64,000 nt of DNA from Cyanoderma ruficeps (Eukaryota > Chordata > Aves > Passeriformes > Timaliidae): contig VZDJ01000056.1 in NCBI GenBank assembly GCA_008694505.1, positions 4,591,205 to 4,655,204 on the forward strand, written 5' to 3'. The notes beneath the pieces are model-generated. The model saw only the letters and a list, made by a program, of their open reading frames with translations. It had not been told where the DNA came from and made no database searches. The translations under genes and the position numbers were made by a program. Position 1 is the first letter of the stretch. Each line of letters starts with the position of its first letter. Positions 25,457 through 38,000 of this stretch are shown piece after piece.

Positions 25457-27840
25457 GAAGAGAGGTGCTACTGCACTGAGAAAGAAATGGTTTCTGATGA
25501 TGGCAATGTGACCAAGTTCATAAGTTTCTGTGGAGGATGAAATGCATTCAAGCCACGCTGCTTCTCATCACAGAATCCATCAGTGCTAAAGGAGATTTCC
25601 AAGGCTCTGTGTCAGTACTTTATACCCTTAGGAATACATTTCCCAGGAACTAGCAAATATCTCAGTGCATACCTGTAGCACTCACTAGACTGTAATTAGT
25701 TCTTTAAAATATTAAAATTATATATAGCAGCTATGGGTTCCAAAACATGGGCTGTTTCCCTGTTTTATTGCCGAATGTGCACATTCATCACTAAGGTTTA
25801 GCTGCTTCAGTTAAACCTTTTAAATGTAAATTATTTTCTGTTATAAAAAGCTGATTGTGGGAGTTTTACTATTTCAAAGATGGTAATTTATGTGACTGGA
25901 ACAAAATAAAACATTCAACAGAAACAGAATTTTACTTGATCAGAAACACTTTTATGTTTCAGTATAGTTTTCTTTTCATATTTTTCTCCTGCAGCAGTGG
26001 CCTCTGTCTTTCAATTAGCTTGAAACATAAGATCTTACATAAAACCATAATTTAATGCTGTTTGCATATGCGTAATTTCACAACTTCTTTGCCTGTCATT
26101 TAAAGTATTTTTAAGGTATCATGAGCCAATGCCTGAAATCCCTTGTGCAACCACTCAGGTGCTCACCCCTCAACAGTCCACAGGAACCTCTGGGACAATG
26201 GGGAAGCAGTTGCAGTCTCCAAAAACCCCTCACCATTAAGTCTCCTCCCTTGTCACCTAAAACCATTTCAATGACGTATCAGTAAGGGAGCTGAAAATGA
26301 GGAAAGCAGATTTTCAGCCTGTAGCATATGACTGCAGGTCAATCCCATTTTTCTTTGATTTACATCCCCCACTGAGTGTTGAATTTGGGATACAAAACAG
26401 CTTCCTTGAAAATCAAACTTCATAGGGCACCTTCAACATCACCCAAAGGGGACTGAAATCCCTGCAACAGCTCCTTGGTTCCAGCAGCTGTTGGATCAGG
26501 CTTTGCAGAGCACTGACACCTTTGAAGATTCTGACAACAACCTCTCAGACCAACATATACAGACCAACATCTTCTCCCAGGCTACTGCTGCAGAAATACT
26601 GTCATTCTTGACTTCCCAAATAAATAGGACATTCTCACCATCTTTCATAATATCCAGCCCTGCTTCAGTTCTCTTTCTGCTCAAGCCAGTGGCAACACAT
26701 TTATTAACCTCAGCTGAAGTCCTTCTGGCAAACAGATGTGCTAATAATGGCATAGGATATATAATTGTACATCCACAAACTTCACCAAACTTCAAAATGG
26801 AGTGCATTGCATTTATTCACACTGTCATATTTTCAAGTTAGTTTAGTAAATGTCCCAATATCCCTCCCTCAGACATTTTATTAACTTCTTAAAGTACTTT
26901 TGTAAGCCCTTGTGTGCCAGGCAACACTTGCACAGCTCCCACCTAAGTGTGGTGAATGGCTGCAAGGCCAACACTGATAAACACACAGAAATGCATCTTC
27001 CATTGACCACTTGCTAAAACAAGAACTCCATCATTTCAACTTACCAATTTAATTACAGAAATGTATTATTGATTCAATCTTTCTTCATATTCATGAGCTG
27101 CCTAGAGAGAAGAGTGAACTGTTCTGCTTAGTACACTTTCACCTTGATAAACATGAATTACCCTAATTGGGAAAGAAGTTATTTCAAAATTGTTTAAATC
27201 CACAGATTCCTTTCAACAGGGAACTTTGGTGGATTTGTAATGCACGCTGGCATTTGCCAGGAAGCCAGCTGAAACCACCAGGCTTGCTGTCCTGGAGACC
27301 TTTCAACAGACACTTTGTCCAAATGGACTTTGACTGTGACAAGCAGGGCCATATGGGCAGAGGGGGAGCAGAGGTGAACAGCCTGTGATTACGTCCCTAA
27401 GTCATTTAACCTTCACAATTACACAGATTCCACACACTCTGCCACCCAACAGGAGGCTGCACAAGCAGGTAAAAAGATAGATGTCTATTCTTAATGACTA
27501 TTTAGGAGACTGCTGAGCTCTGGTCTGTGCCCATGTTGGTTCAGTTCATTAATGCAATTAACCAACAATCAATCTTTTTAAATTAGTTACACAAAAACAG
27601 CTACAGCCAGATCAACTGGCATGAAAGTTAGGTCACGATCCATTTCTGCACAATTTAACATCTACACTGGAACAGAAGACAGGGCATGGAAGCATCAGAA
27701 ACTGGAGCCAAATTCCTCTGAAAGCTCCACAACTTAATTAAAGTGTGTAAAACTTGTGCATCTGCCTTGGTCTTATTTGCATGGCCTTCTGTGCTTGCAG
27801 CTCAACACCTTGATGATATACAAACTGCTGAGAAAACAAA
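25457..27840. other. Intron block without recognisable genes
   Basis: Ordinary AT-rich intron between the 870-bp LTR and the purine tract. No gene, RNA or repeat family was recognised. Confidence 0.5.
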
Positions 27841-27897
27841 AGGGAGAGGGAGGGAGGGAGGGAGGGAGGGAGGAAGGAAGGGAGGGAGGAAGGAAGG
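27841..27897 (+). repeat. (GGGA)n / GGAA purine tract
   Basis: This is an uninterrupted purine run of about 57 nt built from GGGA and GGAA units, ending at an unresolved base (N) at 27898. It has many runs of three G on the plus strand, so it could form G-quadruplex or triplex structures. The unresolved base suggests the assembly was uncertain at this point. Confidence 0.95.
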
Positions 27898-28255
27898 NAA
27901 AACTGTATCCTAACAGCAGTGTCGTGATTCACCAGTGGCTGTGCACGGAATAAAATGAAAACAGAATGAGCTGCAGTCACTATTATTGTCTGTTCCCTTT
28001 CCATGGACTAGGAAAAGACTAACAGAGCAACCTGGATTTTCACTGAACACAAAGGTTACTTTGAGGGGTTACAGCACAGTTCCACCACCAGCCTTGAATG
28101 CTGATCTGCTGCCCTGGGATCAGAGCTGCGAGCAGCTTGTAGCGGGCTCACAACCTGACTCCTTCTTTCCCTTTCCTCTGGGGGCTGGGAAGGTATTTGG
28201 TTGGCCTAATCCTGGTGCAGTGAGTTCTCCAGAAGCGATGGCTGGAGGTTGCTAA

Positions 28256-28520
28256 GGTGACCGAATGCTGCCCCTACCGCACTCCCCGCCCGGCCGGCGG
28301 GGTGAGGAGCCAACAGCAGCACTGCAGAGATTGCCTCGGACGGGCCAGACCTGCCCTGCCTGCGCCGGTCAGAGGGCGGGTCTCGGGGGATGCTGCTCAG
28401 GAGCCTCCGGGCTGTGGCTGCCCGGCCGAGGGCGCCTCGGGGCAGCGCAGGGCCCGGTCCCCGCCAGGGCCGCTCTGCCCGGCGGCTCCGCAGCGTCTGC
28501 GAGCTCCGTGTGGGCGCCCT
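28256..28520. promoter_or_regulatory. Intragenic CpG island with GC boxes
   Basis: Hand counts for 28261-28500 give about 184 G+C of 240 (roughly 77%) and about 26 CpG, an observed/expected ratio near 0.7. That meets the usual CpG-island limits, in a surrounding sequence with very few CpGs. It contains consensus Sp1 GC boxes in both orientations (ccccgccc at 28284-28291, gggcggg at 28374-28380) and no evident TATA box. Sp1-rich, TATA-less islands usually mark promoters, often bidirectional. No downstream gene is recognised. It may drive a non-coding RNA or an internal FHIT transcript, or be an enhancer-type orphan island. Confidence 0.75.
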
Positions 28521-30500
28521 GTCAGCCTGCTTTGACACTAACAGACAATTTCTTTCCCAACCCTTTAAGCCGAACCTGAACTAAACTGCTTTCAATTCCC
28601 CCAAAAGGCCAAGTTTGCAAGTTCACCGTATGTTTGTCCATTAAGAGAGCATCTGGCTTCTTTTAATCCCTTGCACTGACAGAGTTGATGCGATTGCTTC
28701 CTCCAGAGATGCGGCTACACAGGCATTGCTGCTGAATGACTGCCATGAAACCGCGATCTTCCTCCTAAATCCCCCGTGAAACGGGTGGGCAGGAGGCTCC
28801 CTGCCATGCCGGAGAGCCTGGGCTGGGAGCCTGCGAATGGCTCAGCTCCTTCCCTGTGCTCTGCCAGAACACCTATTGAAGGTGTCAGGATCAGACCCAC
28901 CGACTCCCCTTGAGTGAGGTGTGAAACACTCACCCGATTTCCAGTTCTGTGAAATCAGGCAACGCGGCTGGTGCAGCAGGAAAGGATTGGGAATTGAGGC
29001 AGATGGGGAAGGATGCCTGCTCAAGTTTCATTATGAAAGCTGTGTGTAAATTAGCATGACTGGAGGGGAAAGAAAAGGCAATTCTAGGAGACCAAGGAGG
29101 AATATGCAACCTGTCATTTAACACTCCCCACCCTCTGCAGTGTTTCTGCCAGAAAACCACCAGAGCAGGTGCCTCCGGAAATGAAACTGAAGGAGACATA
29201 AGTGAATTTAAAACTAATAACAGCAAGAAACTTTAATGAAACTCTCTCTGACTAGCTAGAGCTGCTTTTCTCATATAGGATTTTCTGGAGCTTTCATAAC
29301 TCTGCACTCAAAAACCATTCTCAAAAGTTGCAGGCACCGTATTATCACTTTGTGCCTCTGTGAACACAAATGCACCTTTTCTGCAACACACGTATAACAG
29401 TAAAACATCAGGAGCCCATCACAGAAAACTCTTGATTCATGACCAGAGTGGTCTCTATTTTTTTGGCATATATGCAATTCTCTGTCATTGCTCTAAGATA
29501 TAAATGTTGCTAATTGTAATTGGGCTGCTTCTGTAACTGGAGGACCAGGTTGGGGGAGCTGAGGGAGTGGAGATCTTGCCCCAGTAAAGCTCCCAGTTTG
29601 GTCTGGATTTGCCTCACACACTGAGCAGGCAGCCTGAGCTATCCATGATTTTTGTATCCAACATTGCTGCCAGAGTCAAAAGCAAGCTGCAATGCACAAC
29701 GAATACAAAATAGGGACCTAGAGGGCAGGCAGAACTTTCATAAATTCAGTTCATCTACCAACATCGAAAGAATTAGTAATCAGAGAAAGAAAGCTACAGA
29801 AGTGTTAACATTAATTCTACTCTGCTACAAGCCACGTGGTTAACACCATGACACCTTACCATTTACTGAGGGAGAGCTATTTATTTATGTAACCTATAGC
29901 TCACATTTAAATAATTAGTCTGCCTGATAAATTTTAGAACTTGCAATCTGTGTGCCACGTTTGCATAAGCACAGAATATTTAATGCAGGTACGATTGTTT
30001 AACACCTCCAGCATCACATTAAAGAGTTTCATATAATTAGCAGAGTTGGGCACTCCAACTTTCAGGCCAGTTACACATTAAAAAAAAAAGGTGCTAGTTG
30101 TACAGTGTGAAGCTGCTGCTCCAGAAATGTAGTCTGCACTCCTAACAAGGGATGTTCAGAGAGCAATATGTGCTGCCTAGGAGTAAGCAAATCAGGTCAG
30201 TGAAGACTGGACTTGATCCAAAGCTCCCCTCAAACCTTCTGTTATCTCTGAGAGTCTGAAGCTCCCCAGATCAGTCTGCAGTCTTTGGTTTTCTTTCAGC
30301 TCACCAAGAGCAAAGGCCTGAATTTTAGAGGTGCCAACTACTTGTTCCTCTCCCCAGCATCAGAAGCTCAGTGCTTCCCTACAGGCAGATACCAGAATAC
30401 CACCTACAGACACATTTTTACATGAGGGCACATTTCTAGAAGGTGAAGGGTAACGCTCCTGGGGTGCTGTTCTGGATGCAGCAGTTCTGATTCTCTAATT

Positions 30501-30519
30501 AGCAGCAGCAGCAGCAGCA
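30501..30519 (+). repeat. (AGC)6 trinucleotide repeat
   Basis: Six perfect AGC units followed by AC. On the FHIT-sense strand it is (GCT)n. Confidence 0.95.
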
Positions 30520-31996
30520 CCTACATAGGGATGCTCCTAATGAGCTCTGTTTACTCCTCAGCAGAACAGTCCCTGCTTCCAGGAGGTGCATTGGGGATGA
30601 GCTTGGGTTTTGTTGCTATTATTTTGATATAGTCAAGTAAGTAAAACCCCAGTTGTGTGAATCATATCATGGCAGTCTCTTGGCATCTCATCGGATTAAG
30701 AATGCAATAAATATAAAGTCTCGTAGTTTAGGTTGTAAACATAGAAATAAAACTGAATTTTAGTTTCAAATTTAGATAGTGGAGGAACCTGATGTGAAAG
30801 CCATGCTCACAGGGAGTGGATGCCACTGGCATTCCTACTATATTAGAATTTGATAAACAACATGAATAGAACTAGCCTCTATTTTAGAAATTAGAGTGCA
30901 AAGTGACAACTAGCAAGCAAAGTGATATTCTGAAAATCAAATCACTAATCAAGAAATCAGAAATGCTCACTTAAGAGCTTTCCTTTGGGCATCTCATCTG
31001 AAAAGAAAGCAAAAATAAGTCTGTTTATTTGCTTCTTGGGTAGCCATTGCTCTTAGGCCAGATCATCAACCATCCAAATTTAAAGCCAAATTTCTAAACT
31101 CACTCAGCAACAACCAGCAACTGACATCAACACGTCTTATCAAATTTTCAAAGCACTTCAACATTCAGCACACTTCAAAGAAATTAGCCACCTGCATTAT
31201 TGCCAGTCAGTTCTGAAAACCCTGTTTCATCTGTGTTAAGCTCTCCTGAAAACTTCTACCTTATATGTGTTTTTTTCCAAACGATGTTTAGGCACTTCAG
31301 AAGCTATTCTTTGAATATTTTAGAGACACGTCAAGGCCGTTTTCACAGGGAATTATTTTCTAGTTCAATCTATCCAAAATTGTAAAGGAACTGGGATCAA
31401 TCACACTGTGTCTATTTATCAAAAATCTTCTATCATCACAGGACCTTCATCTCAGAGAAGTAAAATGAAGACAAGCTTCAAGTTAAAAATAGCACTACAC
31501 AGACTCCTCCATTGGTAGCTCAGCTGCTGGGAACATTTACCTCTATATTGTTCTAAACTGAGTCAAGCAAATAAACCTCCTCTTGCTACTGCTGGAGAGA
31601 GGGAGCAAGACCAATATATATTAAAAGAATCTTGATAACTCTGGGAAGAGAAGTTCTTCTTGGGTGATAAGAATATATTTTCCAAGGAGAACTGCCACAA
31701 GCAACTCTTAGCAGGAGGTGTGGGAAAGCAGCACATGGTATATTCAGGGACATAAAATACTCATATTGGCAGAAGGAGAGCATAAGAAGATGAAGACAGG
31801 GATGAAATATTCCATATTCTTAGGCACGAGAAAGGAAGAAGTCCATATTTGCAAGTCCAAGGAAAGAAGTTGCCGTTGGGGAAGCACCACACAAAATATG
31901 GCCAGGGAGAAAAAAGGACCCTCTTTCTCCACAAAGAAAATAAACACTGCACTGAATTAAGTTACGCAAAAATCCTCATGCAGCAGGAATTTTAAG

Positions 31997-32052
31997 GGAT
32001 TTTAATTTCCCCCCAAATTTTAATGGATTTTAATTTTCCCCCAAATTTGAAT
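31997..32052 (+). repeat. 28-bp tandem duplication
   Basis: Two adjacent 28-bp units, each starting ggattttaattt and containing a C run followed by aaattt. They match at 26 of 28 positions. Probably a slippage duplication. Confidence 0.9.
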
Positions 32053-35000
32053 GGGAAACAACAGTTTAACAACTTAAAGATAACTTAAAGAAATTCCCTC
32101 CCCCATTTCTATGAAGAAACAAACTCTCAGTTTTGTACTTCTCCAGGCATGGAACCAGATCCTTGCCCCCTCCACAAGAGGGAAAAGCTGGGGAGATACA
32201 GGACAGACAGGACGGACAAACCTCTTCTTTGCCTCTTTAGAGAGGTTTTTCACCCAGAGAAGCAGGGACTGCCCTGCCAAGGAAGGAGGACATGGAGTGA
32301 GGGGCTGTTGCTGGGATGGCAGCAGGATAATGACCAAGGCTGAGACCGTCCAAGCAGGGGCAGTGAACCTGTGGGAAGTCCAGCAATGTCACTGAGCGTC
32401 TCGATGTCATGAATCCTTCTCATGTCAAATCAAAGCAAGAATAAATATAATGGAGTAGGCTGGGAAATCATCCTTTGTAATCTGCAGCTCACAAAAACCA
32501 ACCACCCAAGGGGGTATTCCAGAGCAGCTCCTGAAGCTGTTTGACAAAACCCCTCAATTTCTGAAATGCTAATCAGGGCAGAATTAGCTGATCAGGGAAA
32601 CGCCACAATGGATGAGGACAGGAGGCCAGCAGCAGATTACAGGTTTAAATAGACTTGTTAACATCTGCTTAGGGTAAACTATAATTAAGAAATCTCCTTT
32701 TCCTGTTTGGGGGTTTGAGAGTTTTGTTTGTTTGGGGTTTTGTCTCTGCTAGTTTTCTGCCTTTCCAGTTCTGACAATGAATTTCCTATCAGGACTCTGG
32801 GGAAGCAGAGCAGACTTTCAGCATCCACAATCAGCAGAAGCAGAAGATCATGGCAATGGAAAGGCATTTCAGTCCCAGAGTTGTTACATTCTTTCAGAAG
32901 CTTTTCATCTTATGAATACAAATCTCTAAAAACCTCTCTTTGCTTGTGGATTTACTTCTTTGGGAAGTTGCATCACTACACACCTAAATCTGCACAAGCC
33001 ACTGTTGCCCAGTTGTCTGTACTCTTGCCACTTCACTCAGTAAAAAAATCAGTTAAAGAAATCAATTCCTTCCATGTGTATAGTTAAAAGCAGGTGTCCC
33101 AAAATACATTTCAAAGGGAAGATTCAGAAAGACAGATATTTTTTGGATCATCCTGACCAGAGGACAGGCATTGCTGATAGCCAGAAAGAACACTTTGGAG
33201 GGATAGTGGCTGATGACAGCAAAACAGTCCCCAGGTACACCCAGACAATGTAAACTAATATTTGGTTTTGGAAGGTTAATGCAGACCTTTCTAAGGAATT
33301 TTTTAGGGGCCTACTTTGGCTTTAGACTGCTGAACCCAATAGGTGCTTTTAGCACAAGGAGTGGGATGGAGCTTTTCACAGGGAGCAGCTTGGGGGGACA
33401 GCCAAGAGGACATTATAACATGAATATCTAAACATAAATTCCAGCCTTTTCCGTCCACGGAATACAATCCAGAGTAATACTACAGGGCTTAGTGATTAAA
33501 CTGGGCTGGCAAAAGCAAGGTATCTGCATCTAAATTTATGTCCCTAAATGATTTGGTTTGATTTTCCAAGGTGATGAATGCCTCCAGCTCCTGTCGACTT
33601 CAGGTGCCCACATTTGAAATGTTTGGCCTTTAGTCTTCAACTCGAACTAATTGAAGGATTTAACATTTCAAAGCTAAGGGGTTTTATCCAATCCAAAGTG
33701 CCATAAAGCTGCAGTTCCCAGGCATGAGAGATATGACACATGAACAACTCAAAGGTAAAGCAGGAGAGGAAAGATGATTATTCCCCAGAGTGCATACACT
33801 TGAAAGACAGGCTAATGAGTTCTTAAATGGCATCATTTAATCCCAATGCTTCTCAAATACAATGCTGGAATTTTCCCATCCTCAGTCATTACAGAGTGCA
33901 GAAGGAAATTTTGACCGTGCTTCCCCTGTCCGTTGAAATACAGCAAAAATGTGTCTCAGTTAAGTTTCCCCTGAGCTGCATAATGGATCAAATTAGCCAA
34001 AACCAATCCTGCATCACAGCTAGGCAGGAAAGCAAGCCAAAAGGATTCCATCCTCCCAAAGAGCAGAGACACATTTTCACAGAGATCCAGGTCCCACCAA
34101 TGCTGGAACAAAAACCTGTACAAGAGCATTTCCAGGGGCCACAACATGCTTGGAGACACCTCCAGAGAGGGGAAACTGGTGCAGATGATCCGACAGAGTC
34201 TTAGGCCCTCAAGGTGCTCACACCAGGGATGAGCAGAGTTTCAAGAAAGCCTTGTGAGTCATTTGGCATCCAGTTCAACAGCTGCAGTGCAGAGGTTTTC
34301 ATAACAGGGCTGTTCCAAGGAGACTGTGTCTACCAGGATCCACACTGGCTTTCAACCAGCTTCACTTTGGAAAATTAAATTTTCATCAGTCTATATGATG
34401 ATAAGCAATACAGTATAGATGCTTAATTATCAGTTAAAACATTTAATCAAAACCAAGAACAATGAAAATGCTGTTTCAAGAAAGGTGTGGTATCATGCTA
34501 ATTTCAAGAGAGAGTTCCAGCAGCAGACTGAGGTTAAGTGAGGCTTTCTGTGACATGGTCCTTGCTCTATCTGCTTTCTGAGACATATCAGAAAGCACAG
34601 CAAATTGTGCATAAGGCTGTTTTATTTGAGGATAAATCCGTGGATAAGGTAATCAGACAGCACTTTACAGAAGTGAGCCTCTCCTTTTCTCTGCCACGAT
34701 TTTGCACCACTTGGAATGTCACCTCAGCCAGAACATCTCACATTTGGTCACCCTCTGGGCATCTACATGAAATACACTGGGCTGGTCTGCAGAAATCGTG
34801 AGCAATGACAAGTTTAACTGTAGTCTCTAAGAGCCATGAGCTGAATCTGTCATTTAGGTTGCTAAGCATGCAAAAGAAATCAAGCTCTAAAGCTAAGTTG
34901 TCACCCAAAGAGAATAAGCATTACTTAAAGTATAAAATATGTGTATTAATGCTTCAGAGACATTCAGATACTCTGCTGAGAGGCTCTGTGTGAAAGCTCA

Positions 35001-38000
35001 GAGGACATTAATAACCTTGTATTCAGGGCAGAGTTTGGATGGCATCTGGAACTTCACACTGAACCATGCAGATAAAAATAAACACTTGATCTTGTCCACC
35101 CTGTGCACAGAATCAAGTAGCAGCCTGCGATCAAGTCTTTAAGACTATATCACATTCATCTTCCAAATTAAAGCCACACAGACAGCATTAATTCTGCTTT
35201 TTTCTAATCCTTCAGAGTTTAATTTTACAGTTCTAACTTTCTTTAAACATAGTAGGTTTTGCACATCAGTAATAATTCACCCATCTCTGGCAAGAATGAT
35301 TTACATCCAGTATACTAGCACAGTAAATCCTAATGGAAGGATCCCATGAATCATAACATAGCATTACATTTAACTGCTATCTTCATTAAATAAGAACATT
35401 GGATCTTTTTAAAATTAGAAATTTTGTGGTGCTATCAAGTAAGATTAAACTAATGAGATAAGATTTAATAGAATATGTAAGTTGTGTAAATAAGATTTCA
35501 TGCTGTACTCAATTCTAGCTCAATTTTAATTTGATTTAGGACACCAACATCAAACTTTCAGCCTTCAGATTTGTTTCAGTTAATCTCATGCTAGCTTTAA
35601 GAAGTTGAGTCTAATAACAATTGTGTTGATTGATTTCTTTTCCTTTTACACATTTTCTGAGCAACACCACTACTACTCCAAAGAAAACAGAAATGGTGGG
35701 CAGGATTTGTTTAATTGCAAAGGGGTCTGCTTAAGATGGAGGGCTTATATGTAGAGCAGACGATTAACTTTGCAGAGATGTTTCTGAGGCATGTAAGTGC
35801 AATTCTCACCTATGTGCAAAGCTGCTCCAGATGGAGGCTACTCTGGTGACAGCAAGAGTAGAGACAAGGTGGCTGGTGGTGCACATTTGTACAGAACAAC
35901 CTCTATGTTTCTTACCTCTCTGAAACACTGCTAATAAACATGGGCAGCTAGTGAGGGGAACTCCTTCAACAAGCACCATTTCAACAGCTCTAACAAGCTC
36001 TTGCTTCTCTTCGGTAAAAGTTCAACAGCTAGCTGTCCACCCTTTGTGAAAAACTGTTTTTAAAAAAAAAAAAATGACCAGAAATGAGAACACAGAAGCA
36101 GACTGTTCCCATTATTTAGGGAGTTTTAAAAGGCATTTGCGAGCTGTTGAAATTACACTTGAGTTACAGGGACAAACAATGTAACTGAACAACACAGGAC
36201 CACCTGAGAAGCATGAAAACAAGCAGTGTGAGCTGAGCAACCCATTTGGGCAAGATCCAGAAAAACAGGGGGTCTCTGAAAAGGGACTTGCAATAAGCCA
36301 AGTATGAGCAGTCCTTGACTGAATCCCTTTCGTAGCTGCAGGCAGAGACCCTTGACAGAGAACTTCAAAGGCATTAAACAAATCTTATCTCCAAGTCTGA
36401 AGGACCAAGAAGGCATCAAACAGCAGCAAGAATCACAACTGAAAACATTCTCAAGATCCTCACCAGCACAAATGGAGCAGCACAGCATCATAAAGAAAAC
36501 TAAATAGACAGTTTTGTACCTGAAATCAAAGCTGTATAGTTTGTTTTATGCTGATTTAGATTTTTGTAATTCATATCAGTCAAAGGATGTGGCTTTTAGT
36601 AATGCTGAACAATTGAAAGCAAGCTCCAGGACATATTCCTACTAAACCTCCCTTGTTTATACACTCCTTGCAGGCACAGATAGAACAGCAGCATCCACAG
36701 TCAGGCCTACTGTCTTTGTAATGCAAAATTTACTTTAGCACTTCCTGAGCTTTTTCATAGTGTTGAAATTGCACACTCAGATACAGACATTTGTAATTTC
36801 AGTAGATCCATCTGCACTTCTTAAGAACTATTACCCTGCGCTGCCCACTTTTGATCCAACTATGCCATCTGTAAAGAGAAACAACTAAAACAAACCAACA
36901 AAACCCTAGTAATTTTCTATTTTCTGGCATATTTGTGTATCTTCAAAACATAAATGTGATATCTGGACAAATCCAAGGATTCTAATGCTGTTTCTTCCTC
37001 AGCATTCCTGGCAGAGAAGTAGAGGGTATTGGAGGAAATCTGAATGCTGATTAAAGTTTTCTCTCTTGCCTAATACATGTAGTACCATAGCGCCTCGTTA
37101 ACATACACTTTGTTACCAACATAGCTTATCATGCCACTTTCAGAAAATAAGCCTTAGAAAATGCTCCTAGATTAGAAAGCAGAAAATACCTCCTGTCAAT
37201 CAGGACAAATATGAGTCCCTTTCACTAGAAAACACATCTTCCTCCAGTTTTGGGTCTGTCTACAGCCTTTTGAAGACAAACAGGAGCTCACTGTTTGTCT
37301 GTCCAGACAGTGGGATGCAGGCAGGGTGGATCCAAGCACCAGGACCACAATTCAGAGAGTACCTGGCCCAGGTTTCCGGGTGCATTAAGTGGTGTTCACC
37401 ACGGGGCTAACACAGCCTCAGGCCTTCTGGACCAGTGCTGCCTTGTATCCCCCTGAGCTGCCTCTCAGACAGAGCCCCAGGTCATTTTTTTCATTGGAAG
37501 AAGCTCCTAATACAATGGAAACCCTTTTGGCATTTATACACAACTCATCTCTTGTGTGACGCTCCCTCAGATAACAGTACGTGGAGAACACCGACAGTAA
37601 GATTGTTTGGCCTGTCTGCCATACAGAGTGATCTTGTCCTGGAAGAGATGCACATGCTTCTGATAAGAGTACACAGAAGGTCATATTGGTATTGAAGGTT
37701 TGGTAACTCTCACAGTGCAGAGGTGTCACTTGGTTGCACCATAAAACAAACCCATTTTTGTCTACTAAACAATGATTTACTTCTGTGAGACATTTCAATA
37801 GAACTTGTGACCAGAGGATTCCCTTATTGTTGGTTACGCTGATTACTGCATGAGAATAAGCTAACAAGAATATTTCCTTAAATCTTTGGGGGAAAAAATT
37901 AATCATATTCCAAGTACTTCAGCATTGCTCAGTTCATTATTTCTGGTTGAAGTTATTTTACGTTTTGCTTAGGTTTCTAAGAAAGCCCAGGTTACACACT

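Noticed and set aside
28265..28579. Open frames across the CpG island
   Set aside because: Several frames and both strands are open at once because of high GC content, so openness is not evidence of coding.
37418..37906. 162-codon minus-strand open frame
   Set aside because: No family motif, no flanking splice sites noticed and no similarity to FHIT exons.
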